Positions 12,010-22,740 of a stretch of DNA of 64,000 nt are shown piece by piece. This stretch comes from Gordius sp. MW1 (taxonomy: Eukaryota; Nematomorpha; Gordioida; Gordea; Gordiidae), in assembly GCA_964036665.1 (NCBI GenBank), contig OZ038533.1:15806575-15870574 (forward strand). Direction: 5' to 3'. The position numbers and the translations under genes are program-made. How positions within the stretch are numbered: position 1 is the first letter of the stretch; each line of letters opens with the position of its first letter. The notes beneath the pieces were generated by a model. The model saw only the letters and a program-made list of their open reading frames with translations, searched no databases and was not told the origin of the DNA.

Positions 12010-12284
12010 TTTATAAAATTAGTTTCCAATAATGGTAGTTTAGGATTGATAAAATGCGAGGGTGGAAATGGGTTTAGATATTTCGGTCGTCCAGCGACCA
12101 TTATCAATAAAAAAGAAAAAAAAGGTAACTTACAAGATTCACATCACTTGTAACTTACCTTTTTTTTTCTTTTTTTTTTCTTTTTTATTGATAATGGTCG
12201 CTGGACGACCGAAATATCTAAACCCATTTCCACCCTCGCATTTTATCAATCCTAAACTACCATTATTGGAAACTAATTTTATAA
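12010..12284. mobile_element. near-perfect 275-bp palindromic MITE
   Basis: Left arm 12010-12136 and right arm 12147-12284 are almost exact reverse complements around a 10-nt loop (12137-12146). The outer ends are TTATAAAATTAGTTTCC and its complement, with a possible TA target duplication. A larger relative with the same roughly 100-bp termini and a different centre lies at 35938-36467, so this is a foldback-like element rather than an isolated hairpin. The transposase class is not determined. Confidence 0.8.
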
Positions 12285-12384
12285 GTTTCTAAAAGACCTT
12301 AGAGGTTTTCAAGGAGCCTCTAGCCTAGCCTAAGGTTGGCCTGGGCGTGACTCACGCCTAACTTTTTCCCACCACTAGGCCTAT

Positions 12385-12715
12385 CCCTTAAATGGGATTT
12401 TGTATTGACCTATTTGCCCCTTCCCATTTTAATTACGACCCTATCGCTACAGCAGAAGGGCGTAAAATTACAAAGTACTCTGCTCTTTTGGCATCCAATA
12501 TTTTTATTCCTGTCGTTGCCTCGTGCTCCGGTTCCTTTGGCAAACAGGCAATAGGGTTTTTTAAAGAAATCGGAAAACGCACCCCGAAATCTAAAATTTC
12601 TGCGTCATTTTTACTCAGGCAACAACTAGAGATTCTTGTTGTACGATACAACTTAAAATCCTTTGCCGAATCATGGCCCATTTTAGAAGATAATAATATA
12701 GATCTTTGTATTTAA
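12385..12715 (+). pseudogene. retrotransposon RT C-terminal domain, downstream part
   Basis: The terminal domain of the same retroelement ORF as the remnant at 10597-11230. It contains DLFAPSH, an AEGRKITKYS segment, FIPVVASCSGSFG and a SFLLRQQLEIL-like end. These correspond to the family's DTLAPS ... AE..K..KY..L ... F.PVA.ETLG..G ... LL.RI. A second copy of this domain lies on the minus strand at 35071-35514. A short 3' UTR with AATAAA and an A run follow. Confidence 0.65.
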
Positions 12716-12809
12716 TGAATATGTCTTTATTCTTGTATTTCGCTTATTTATGTAACTTTGTTTCGTGAAAATAAACTTTTTAATCAAAAAAAAAATCTTA
12801 GGACAAAAA

Positions 12810-14228
12810 GGGGTATTCAAGGCGGATTTTAATAATAAAAATCGGCTAATGTTATACACTAAGAGGGAGACAAATGATAGCACGGAAAGTATTGGACATG
12901 GACGTGCCGAATAGAGGAAATGGACGACCTCGTGTTAGGTGAAAAGGTCTAGAGGACAGAGTTATATGAACTAATAAGATAAACGAAACATGGTCCCTGC
13001 CGGACTAAAATGAACAAAAAGTAATCAAAATAAACACCATTACTGTGCGACAAAATACATGATATAATAGAAGTAGAGTAGAAGATTTTAATCAATTGCT
13101 TACCTTTGATACATTGTGCAAAGTAACAACAGTGTCTTTATAATTAATGACTCTTAAAATAAGTAAGTTATAAAATAAGTATGGATGGGCTAGATGCTAC
13201 TAAAAGGGACTTCTCTTATAAGGAATCATAAAATAAGCATAGTAACAGAGCATCATTAATAAGTAAGTGAAGGTAGGGTCAACCAGGACAGAACTGAATA
13301 AATGTGCTTGGAGTCGGGCAGTGGCGTAAATGGGGGGGGGGGGGAAATCCCCCCCCCCCCCATAACTTTAACCAACAATTTAAAACTAATAAGGCTTTAA
13401 TTGAATAAAATTTTAATTTTTAAGGGAAAATAATTTTTGTAATTGACAATCAATTATTTGGGAACCGGTCAAAGTAGCACAGAAATAGGAGCGAAACTCG
13501 TCATGATTGCTCAGATTTGCTCAGGGTTTTTTGATATGGTGAATTTGTAACAAGTAATATATACATAAATTTTTAGAGAATTTATTGGAACTTATCTCAT
13601 ATTATTCATCAGAATTTAACATATAGTCTTAGCACAAAATATTTTATATTAACATGTCCTAGTGAAATCATAACAAGTAAATATATGAATATATAAAGAT
13701 TGCATTGGAACATTTCTCATCATGTATATCAGAATTTAACATATTGTTTTAGCAAAACCTTATCCTGATGTTATACTTATAATAAAAGTCATTTATGTAT
13801 GGAAAGATTTTATTGTATAATTTAGCACTTATATTTTTTAAATACCAACTATGGATTTTTATAAAATTACATATTTTATTTATCCTGATGTTTTTTCATA
13901 CTTATAATAAAAGTCAATCATGTATGAAAAGATTTTATTGTATCATTTTGTTTATATACATGTGATATAATTGCTTGATGTATATTGACATTTTATGAGA
14001 TAATATGTTTTTTAAAAAAAATGAGGGACTGATTTCTTGATTTGGGTTAGGGTTATTTTAAAATTAATACACCCTTCTTTGTGCAAATTCTTCTTAGAAT
14101 TGGGCTTGATATTTTTTCCTGATGAGCTCCTTTGACCCCCACTCCAATTATTTATTTAGTATGATATGCTCGTTAAATTTTGTATGATGCAAATTTTACA
14201 TGTATTTAAATTTTATACACAAAAAATT
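12810..14228. other. intergenic, degenerate ~120-bp repeats
   Basis: No gene. At about 13318 a CAGTGGCGTAAATG end followed by G and C tracts resembles the right end of the MITE at 4979-5212. Between about 13540 and 13990 segments recur with a period near 120 bp, for example AGAATTTAACATAT at 13611 and 13730, and TATCCTGATGTT at 13767 and 13881. Confidence 0.45.
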
Positions 14229-16272
14229 ATTTGCTAAGTATTTTATTCGAATTGCTAAGTATTTTTAACGTCAAATATTTTATTCATTTGCTAAGTATTT
14301 AATTCGTTTGCTAAGTTTTTAAATTAATGCTAAGTTTTAAATTCAAATGCTAAGTTTTTTATTCATTTGCTAAGTATTTAAAAAAATTTTGCTAAGTATT
14401 TTATTGTTTTGCTAAGTTTATTTATTAGCTAAGTATTTTATTTATTTGCTAAGTATTTTAATGTTTTGCTAAGTATTTAAATTATGTGCTAAGTATTTAA
14501 ATAAATTATGCGTATTTAAATTATTGCTAAGTATTTAAATAAAATGTGCCAAGTATTAAAATTATTTGCTAAGTATTTAAATAAATTATGCTAAGTATTA
14601 AATTATATGCTAGGTTTATAAATATATTGTGCTAAGTATTCAAAAGATTGGTGAAGTCGTCAAAATTATCGTTTGTAGAGCTAAATAAATTCTCTAAATG
14701 AAAATTGGTGAGCTAGATATATCATAAATAAATTAAGAACTTTGCCCCCCCCCTCCCTTTTTTTGTCCCGTTAATTTCCCCTCCCCCTTATTTTTTGCAC
14801 TCTTTCTTACCAGGGGGGAGAGGGTGATTTGCCCCCTCCCCCATTTTTTACACTCTTTCTCATCCGGGGGGGGCCTATTTTTTGCCCTCTTTCTTACCCG
14901 CTTTTTTCACAACTTCGTTTATTTTTTACCCTCTTTCTCACCAGGGGGTTAGGGGGGGGGGGGGGGGTGATTTGCCCCCCCTTTGTTTCACATCTCCCCT
15001 TATTTTTTCCTCTTTCTCATCGGGTAGGGGGGGGGTGATTTGCCTCCCCTTCTTTTTCACCTGCCCCCCCTTATTATTAGCCCTCTTTCTCACCCGGAGG
15101 GCCGCCCGGGTAAAAAGGGGGGCCCAAATCACTCTCCCGCCCGGGTGAGAAAGAAGGTTAAAAAAGTGTGGAGAGGGGGCAATCACCTCCCCCCTGGTGA
15201 GAAAGAGGGTAAAAATCAAGGGAAGATGTGGAAAAAAGGGGGGGGGGAAGCATATCACCCTCCCCTCGGGTAAAAAAAGGGCAAAAAATAGGCCCCCCCC
15301 CCGGATGAGAAAGAGTGTATAAAAATGGGGGGGCCGGTGACAAAAAGGGTAAAAAAAGGGGGGGGGCCACCCCCCTCCCCCCCCCCCTGATGAGAAGGAG
15401 GGTAAAAAATAAGGGGGGGGGGCAAATCACCCCCCTCCACCCTGGTGAGAAAGAGGGTAAAAATAAGGGGGGGGGGGAGAAGGGAGGGGGGCAAAGTTCT
15501 TAATTTTTTTAAAAAAATTGTATACCAATTAAAATATTATTTATAAAATATAAGCGCAAAATAAATTAATATCACAAATTATGAATTTATATTACTAAGC
15601 ATCTTAGCAAAAATACGCATTATTAATTTAAAGCTGAACATTTTAAAATTAATTTACTGAGCAATTTTGAATTTTTAACTGGGCACTTTAATAAAATACT
15701 GAGCACATTTTACTGAGCATTTTTTAATTTATTACTGAGCATTTAAATAACATCCAAATAAAACTTTGAATTAAAAAAACGTAGTAATTTAAAGTAATAA
15801 CTTAGCACTATAAAATAGAAAACCTAGCATTATAAAAAAAAATACCTAGCATTTCAAAATAAAATACCTAGCATTTTTAAAAATTAAACATTTTCTTTGA
15901 AACAAAAACTTTGCCCTTCTTAGCTTTTTATATATTATTTATTATCCTATATTTTTTTAATACTCAGCATTTGATAATAGCTCATAATTTTTTTTAATAA
16001 AATCTTAGCATTTTAGTAAAAACTTAGCGTATCAAAATAAAAACCTAGCATATCAAAATAAAAACTTAGCAATTTAATATAAAAAACTTAGCATTTAAAA
16101 ATAAAAAACTTAGCATTTAAAAATAAAATACTTAGCATTTCCTTTAAAATACTTAGCATTTAGATTAAAATACTTAGCATAAAATACTTAGCGTTTTTTA
16201 ATAAAAAACTTAGCACTTTAATTAAAATACTTAGCATAAATTACTTAGCAATTTGTAATTATTTACTTAGCA
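14229..16272. repeat. 2-kb foldback: CTTAGCA arrays around G/C tracts
   Basis: The left arm (14229-14640) is an array of TGCTAAGTATTT units; the right arm (about 15590-16272) carries the inverted AAATACTTAGCA units. Between them lies about 750 bp of C- and G-homopolymer sequence in which a unit containing CCCTCTTTCTCACCAGGGGG recurs and inverts near 15115. AAGAACTTTGCCCCCC (14738) and its complement (15489) mark the edges of the core. The open frames here are by-products of the tracts, not genes. The layout resembles foldback elements with tandem-repeat arms, but no transposase or clear TSD was found. Confidence 0.7.
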
Positions 16273-16777
16273 GTTAAATAACACCCAATTTTATATATCT
16301 CAAACTGTAATCTTCTATATATATAAAAATCTAAGTCCCGTTTTTTTGTACGCTAATAACTTTTAGAGTTCTCAACCGATTGCCACCAAATTTGGCCAGA
16401 TTATTGCCTTAGCATTGTAGATGGTTTATAGATACTTTTTATCAATCTGCGACAGCGGGAACCATGTTTTTTAATTTGGTTACCGCCATCTAGCGGACGT
16501 CAGCTACAACGCTTATCTCGATTATTATTTTATGTTAGAGTTGTGCTCATAGTTTTAAATGTTTTTCTACTAATCTTTTGTCACATATTTCACTATTTTT
16601 ATTCACCTTTGGGTTATTTTTTACATTATATATATATCCGTTGCAACTAAATAATTAAAAACCGTAAAACATCGAAAATTTTATAATATAAAAAAGACGC
16701 GTGCTCTGTTAAAGGTTTACGTATCTAAACGTTTGACGTGACAATATCGTTATAATAATCGAAGCGCGCATCAAGAG

Positions 16778-17330
16778 TACAAAGTTTCATTTAGTAAAAA
16801 CAGCCCACTTCAAGATATTACGAATAATTTCTCCATATGTTGCCTTATATTTCTGAAAAGTCTAAACCCAAGAACACAACACATCATTCATTAGAAACAA
16901 CTGAAATCACTGCTGTTTAAGTAACCTCAATTTTATTACACTACATTTTTACTTTAATAATTTTTTAGCATACAAAGTTTCATTTAATAAAAACAGCCCA
17001 CTTCAAGATATTACAAATAATTTCTCCATATGTTGCCTTATATTTCTGAAAAGTCTAAAAAGTCTAAACCCAAGAACACAACACATCATGCATTAGAAAC
17101 AACTGAAATCACTGCTGTTTAAGTAACCTCAATTTTATTACACTACATTTTTACTTTAATAATTTTTTAGCATACAAAGTTTCATTTAATAAAAACAGCC
17201 CACTTCAAGATATTACAAATAATTTCTCCATATGTTGCCTTATATTTTTGAAAAGTCTAAACCCAAGAACACAACACATCATGCATTAGAAACAACTGAA
17301 ATCACTGCTGTTTAAGTAACCTTAACAATT
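16778..17330. repeat. three ~195-200-bp tandem repeats in Helitron H1
   Basis: Units starting TACAAAGTTTCATTTA begin at about 16778, 16972 and 17174 and run through CATCACTGCTGTTTAAG-like sequence; a fragment recurs near 17533. They lie between the Helitron 5' end and the Rep ORF. Units 1 and 2 are nearly identical, with one small duplication of AAAAGTCT in the second. Confidence 0.8.
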
Positions 17331-17631
17331 TTATATTAGAAATATTTTTCCAAACTAAGACCATTTCTATGGTATTTTTTACCCCACATTTAAATTTGTT
17401 ATATCTTTTTAACCATATTTGATTAAAACTTCAAACTTTAAACTTATCTTTGTAAAATACTATTGAATATTTTTAATACATAGGGAAACATTATACTATT
17501 ATTACACTACATTTTTACTTTAATAATTTTTTAGCATACAAAGTTTCATTTAATAAAAACAAGTTTTACTTTAAAAAAAATTCGACTTATTTATGTATTT
17601 TTCATTTTCTTAGTATATCGACTTTAGATTC

Positions 17632-17685
17632 ATGCGCCCCAAGAAAACATCTATTGGACGTAAAACACGAAATACGGATCGAGTG
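17632..17685 (+). pseudogene. Helitron Rep ORF, N-terminal exon split by insertion
   Basis: An ATG at 17632 opens a basic N-terminus (MRPKKTSIGRKTRN) typical of Helitron replication proteins. The frame is cut after 18 codons by the hAT MITE and resumes in the same phase directly after the second target duplication at 18805-18812. The disruption is therefore a clean insertion. Confidence 0.75.
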
Positions 17686-18804
17686 TAGTGTTTCGATCTC
17701 GTCTCGGTCTCGAAAACAAAATCTCGTCTCGTCTCGGGAGCGATTAAGAAAATCTCGTCTCGGTCTAGAAAAATCTCGGTCTCGTCTCGTCTCGACTTTT
17801 AAAAAAAAATATATTCGGAATTAAAATTTCTCCTGTTTTATTAAAAATATAAATAAGTGTTCAAAAATCCAAATGGCAAATTTTATATTTTTCGAAAAAC
17901 TTTAATACACAAACTTTTTAAAGATTTAGTGGGACACGACATCTCATTGACAATAAAAAGATATGAATTAACTCATAAAGATAACATTATCTATAAAAAG
18001 TGCAGACTAAAAAAACTATAAATAAATTTGAAATATAAAAAATTAAATTTTATTGTTCTAGCAAATTATAATATTTGTAGTAAATTCACTGTGTCTGTCA
18101 ACTATAAATGGACTTCGAAAATTATAAGTTCGCTTATAGTTGATTTAGTTGTATAATTGAGCAAAATGAGACCCTTTATTAACCTTTGCTAATGCTTCAA
18201 AGTAGACCTTAACATATTTAAGGCGAATGTTTAAGTCCATTAATATAACCATCATTAATTTAGCCCATAGTGTTTATTGCATGTTTACTATAGCGCTATA
18301 AACCACAAAGTGAGAGTGACATTTAATGATGTTATTATTATTTACAGAATTGATAACTAGTTGCACAAATTAAAACGTTGTAAAAACAACAATAAAAGCA
18401 GTATTATTATAGAATTAAGAACATAAGGTTTAAACTTTAAATTAATGAGTACGTATTTAAATGTATGACAAAAATCAACCATACTTAGGTAAATGATTGC
18501 CAAATTTTAATTTTTTTGCAAAAATATATAATATTAACTACACTTGGGATTTTTTTTAATATCAAATATATTCCATACATATTAATTTACACTTAATACC
18601 TTAAATGTAAATTAAAATACACAATAATTTACTAAAATCTAACGATCAATAAAAAGTCGAGATCTCGTCGAGAAAATCTCGTCTCGTCTCGACCTCAAAA
18701 TTCTCGTCTTGATCTCGCCTCCATTTTTCAAATTCTACTCGTCTCGTCTCGGTTTTTCGAGACGAGACGAGACCGAGATTTTTCTCGGTTTTCCCGCATC
18801 ACTA
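17686..18804. mobile_element. 1119-bp hAT MITE inserted in Helitron Rep
   Basis: It is flanked by perfect 8-bp duplications ATCGAGTG (17678-17685 and 18805-18812) and has ends TAGTGTTTCG and, inverted, TAGTGATGCG. Both subterminal regions are arrays of CTCGTCTCG/GAGACGAGAC motifs (17690-17807 and 18653-18790). The middle is AT-rich and non-coding. TSD length and TIR start place it in hAT. Confidence 0.9.
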
Positions 18805-20769
18805 ATCGAGTGCGCCGATTGCGTGCTCTTGAGCTTGAAAATGAACTACAACAGTCTGCAACTCTGCCTCAGCCACCTTCACGTGCTCAGCCATTACCCG
18901 CAGGCAACCGCCTAGCATTTTCTTACCCATCTAATATTGAAAGTTTACGTCGCCATGTTCTCATTGGTACTATGTCTATTGTGTGTCCTCATTGCAATGC
19001 CTTGAAATTTGCTGGAGAAACGACTGGAATGTGTTGCGCAGCCGGAAAAGTTAAACTGCCTCACCTTGCAGAACCGCCTGAGCCATTAAAACATTTCTGG
19101 CTGGTTATACCACTGATTCTAAACATTTTCTATCTAACATCAGGAAATACAACTCCTGTTTCCAAATGACGTCGTTTGGCGCTGATGTTGTAACCACACA
19201 ATTCATGCCTACATTCAAGGTAAAAGGTCAAATTTATCATAAAGCCGGCTCCCTCCTTCCATTGACAGAAGGGCAACATAAGTTCCTACAACTATATTTT
19301 ATCGGAGATGATGAGATAGAATTAGGTGCACGCCTCGACATTTTTAGCGGTTTAAAAAGATCCATCGTTTCACAGCTTCAGTTGCTGCTTCATGCTAATA
19401 ATAATTTAGTGCGTTTATTCAAAACTGCACTGGAGATAATGCCTTCAGATACCCACAAAATAGTCATTCATGCTGACAAATCTCCTCCGGGAGAACATGG
19501 GATAGAAAAAAATGCCCCAACTATACATGAAGTCGCCATTGTTATAGTTGGGGATCAATTTCAACCTAGAGAGATTGTGCTTCATAGGAGAAACAATGCT
19601 TTGACAAAAGTTTCTGATACTCATCGCTGCTATGACCCCCTACAATATCCAATTATATTTTGGGATGGTGCTGACGGATATCACTTTAACGTTAAGATGA
19701 TAAATCCAATCAATGGCGAACCTACAAACTCAAAATGCAGCGCTATGAACTATTATTCATACAGAATAATGATTCGAGCGGACGGGGACAATTTTATTTT
19801 AAAATGCCGGCAATTATTCCACCAATACATCGTGGATATGTATGCCAAAATTGAATCGGAGCGTTTGCTATACATCCGCTTAAATCAAACTAAACTTCGC
19901 TCAGAAGAATATATCCATTTGCGAGATGCTCTTCGTAACGACTCTAATACCATTAACGTTGGGAGATTAACCATTTTGCCTTCATCTTATACAGGAAGTC
20001 CACGCCATATGCATGAATACGCTCAAGATTCAATTGCGTATGTTCGTAAATACGGGTCCGGACCTATTTATAACTTTTACGCAACCCAGCGTGGGACGAC
20101 ATAAAAGACCTTTTGTTTCCTGGTCAATTACCTCTCGATAGGCATGACATTACCGCCCGTGTTTTCCGGCAAAAACTTAAATCAATGATTAATCTCATTG
20201 TTAAGCATGAGGTATTTGGGTCTGTGCGTTGCTGGATGTATTCAGTCGAATGGCAAAAGAGAGGTTTGCCTCATGCCCATATACTCATATGGCTATATAG
20301 CAAGACAAACCAAATCGACGCTTTAATATCTGCTGAAATTCCCGACCCCAACTTAGATAACGATTTGTACCAAATTGTTGCAAAAAATATGATACACGGC
20401 CCTTGCGGAACACTTAATCCAAGATCGCCATGCATGATAGACGGCTAATGCTCAAAGCGATACCCTCGAAGCTTAGTATGCAATACAATTACCGGCAACG
20501 ATGGATACCCTTTGTACAAAAGAAGATCAATAGAAGATGGTGGTAACGTAGCAACCATCCCCATACGCAATGCAACGGTCGAGGTGGACAACCGATGGGT
20601 TGTTCCATATAGTCCTCTGCTCTTAAATTTATACAAAGCTCACATCAACGTTGAGTATTGTAACTCCGTTAAATCCATCAAATATATTTGTAAATATGTA
20701 AACAAAGGCAGTGTTTCACTGGAGAAGATGTCCTCATACCACGGATCCTGCCGTTTTTTTGTGCGCTAA
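18805..20769 (+). pseudogene. Helitron Rep domain, frameshifted
   Basis: Remnant of the HUH-endonuclease (Rep) part of a Helitron Rep/Hel protein. The frame from 18810 carries basic and CxxC-containing N-terminal sequence, then shifts near 19100. The frame 19166-20104 has the conserved MTSFG start of the core; after another shift near 20100 the frame 20113-20448 carries the catalytic motif LPHAHILIW (HUH = H-A-H). After a stop at 20446, 20512-20769 carries KYICKYVNKG with two tyrosines, the expected Y2 motif. The helicase domain is missing. Confidence 0.9.
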
Positions 20770-21015
20770 TAACTTTTGAAGTTCTCAACCGATTGCCACC
20801 AAATTTGGCCAGATTATTGCCTTAGCATTGTAGATGTATTAATAAATATTTTATATCGCTCTTCAATAAATATTATGGATATTTATTTGCATTAGCCTTT
20901 CACATTATAAATTATTTCATATATGACCTTATTTTAGATAAGTCTTATTAATAGGTTATACTTATTTAACCACTTAAGGACTGAGCCAAAGCAACGCTTG
21001 GCCGGGCACAGCTAG

Positions 21016-21387
21016 TGTTAAATAAAATACTAAATGCTATGTAGCGAAAAATGTATTATAGATGGCGCTATTGTTACGGTTAGCGATAATATACTGTATC
21101 CGAAAATATGTAAATTCTCTATACAATTTCAACTCTTTCTAATGTAGTTTTAATTTACTTTTATCTTATCTTAAGTTTTACATTTTGTTACGGCTTTTGT
21201 TAACTGCTACAATTTTGATATAAATTACAAATATGATTAAGTATAATGAATATACAAGTAATAAGGATTAAAATGAAAGATAAATAGTCTCTTAGGGCAT
21301 AAGCAAATGCCCGCCCGAAATATTACATGTGTCCATTAAGCCCGAATTTTTTATTTCATCCAAATTATTTCAGTGAGTATATTAATT
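21016..21387. other. flank of Helitron H1
   Basis: No gene. AT-rich sequence with ATAGATGGCGCTATT (about 21058), a motif that also lies downstream of Helitrons H2 and H3. Confidence 0.4.
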
Positions 21388-22740
21388 GCTATGCAATTTA
21401 TGGGCTCGCTTTTTGTTGTCCGTCCGTTGTCCGTTGTCCACCAAGTTATGGCGCCAGCTTTATGACCTGGAGGTCTTGAGTTCAAGCCAGGGAGAGGACG
21501 AATTTTTTTTTACTTTTTTTTAAATTAAATTATATTAATTGCTAATAACATTGATAATATGACTTTTTGACCGTCCGCTGGCTACTGACCAATGAAAAAA
21601 ATGACCATTGGCCAAATAAATCGAAATTTTTAATTGCTATATGCAATTTATGGTATTTTTTTGTATTTGAACAGGTTAACATTGATAATTACCCTATGCC
21701 CTTTCCTACAAGGGCCTACGCCTTTACTGATATGGGTCCCTGTGCCCCTTACCAAAGCCTATGCCTCTACTGATACGGGTCCCTGTGCCCCTACCAAACC
21801 CTATGGTTTTACTAATGTGGGTTCGAATCCCGGAGAGGGCAAAATTTTTATTTATTTTTTAAATTAAATTACTATATTGTTCTTGGTAATACCATTGATA
21901 ATATGGCTTTTTGGTCGTCCACTGGCTACTGACCAATGGAAAAAATGACCATTTGCCAAGATGTGAATCGAAATTTTTTTGTTCTCGTTTTTTTGACTCG
22001 TATGTATATATAGACCGTATCTTGGTGCTGACTGAAAACAAAAATGACCATTGGCCAAATTGTTTTTTACAAGGGCCTATGCCTATACTGATACGGGTCC
22101 CTGTGCCCCTACCAAACCCTATGCCTTTACTAATGTGGGTTCGAATTCCGGAGAGGGCAAAATTTTTATTTATTTTTTAAATTAAATTAATATATTGTTC
22201 TTGTTAATACCATTGATAATATGGCTTTTTGGTCGTCCACTGGCTACTGACCAATAAAAAAAAAATGACCATTGGCCAAATTGTGCATCGAAATTTTTTT
22301 TCCGTTTTTTTTTTAGTCTTATGATTGTTCCTGTTAATACCATTGATAATATGACTTTTTGGCCGTCCGCTGGCTGCTGACCAATGGAAAAAAATGACCA
22401 TTGGCCAAAGTGAGCATCAAAAATTTTTTTTCGTTTTTTTTGGCTATCATTGACTTATAGAGTATCTGTTGGTACTGACAAATGAAAAAAATGACCATTG
22501 GCCAAATTGTGAATCGAAATTTTTTTTTCCGTTTTTTTTGACTCTTATGATTGTTCCTGTTAATACCATTGATAATATGACTTTTTGGCCGTCCGCTGGC
22601 TGCTGACCAATGGAAAAAATAACCATTGGCCAAAGTGAGCATCAAAAAATTTTTTCCCGTTTTTTTTGGCTATCATTGACTTATAGAGTATCTGTTGGTA
22701 CTGACCAATGGAAAAAATGACCATTGGCCAAATTTTATAA
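21388..22740 (+). repeat. composite repeat cluster with tRNA-like modules
   Basis: It starts ATTGCTATGCAATTTATGGG. It contains a tRNA-like 3' half (GGCGCCAGC ... GAGTTCAAGCC, about 21450-21502) and a GTGGGTTCGAATCCC B-box-like sequence (about 21821, repeated in slightly altered form at 22136), each followed by an AT-rich tail. From about 21560 to 22740 a unit with CCAATGG-AAAAAATGA-CCATTGG hairpins recurs six or more times. Related sequence in inverted orientation lies at 31610-32650 and 59630-60565. Open frames on either strand merely follow the repeats. Confidence 0.65.

Larger units (their letters stand above)
10591..12794 (+). mobile_element. 5'-truncated non-LTR retrotransposon with 15-bp TSD
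   Basis: A retrotransposed copy bounded by direct repeats ATCTTAGGACAAAAA (10576-10590 and 12795-12809) and ending in an AATAAA-containing 3' UTR followed by a run of A (12786-12795). That is the structure of target-primed reverse transcription. It starts inside the reverse transcriptase C-terminal region and carries its remaining coding sequence in pieces (separate entries). About 1.1 kb between the pieces is non-coding and includes a CTTAGCA array and a large palindrome, which I take to be later insertions. Confidence 0.8.
16314..21015 (+). mobile_element. internally deleted Helitron (H1)
   Basis: The 5' end reads TCTATATATATAAAAATC. The 3' end has a hairpin GCCAA-8 nt-TTGGC (20985-21002), nine bases, then CTAG (21012-21015) followed by T. 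These are hallmarks of Helitrons, which transpose by a Rep/helicase rolling-circle mechanism without target duplications. Inside are a triplicated repeat, a Rep ORF broken by a hAT MITE and frameshifts, and no helicase. At about 20750 the Rep sequence jumps first to a few bases of helicase-region sequence shared with 56540 and then to a second copy of the 5'-subterminal sequence, so this is a chimeric deletion derivative. Confidence 0.85.

Noticed and set aside
14829-15503. Overlapping proline- and glycine-rich open frames on both strands
   Set aside because: They arise from C and G homopolymers and a repeated CCCTCTTTCTCACC unit; no start context, domain or conservation.
22204-22645. Minus-strand frames with repeated ANGHFFHWSAASGRPKSHI
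   Set aside because: They translate the reiterated CCAATGG-hairpin repeat; a repeat by-product.
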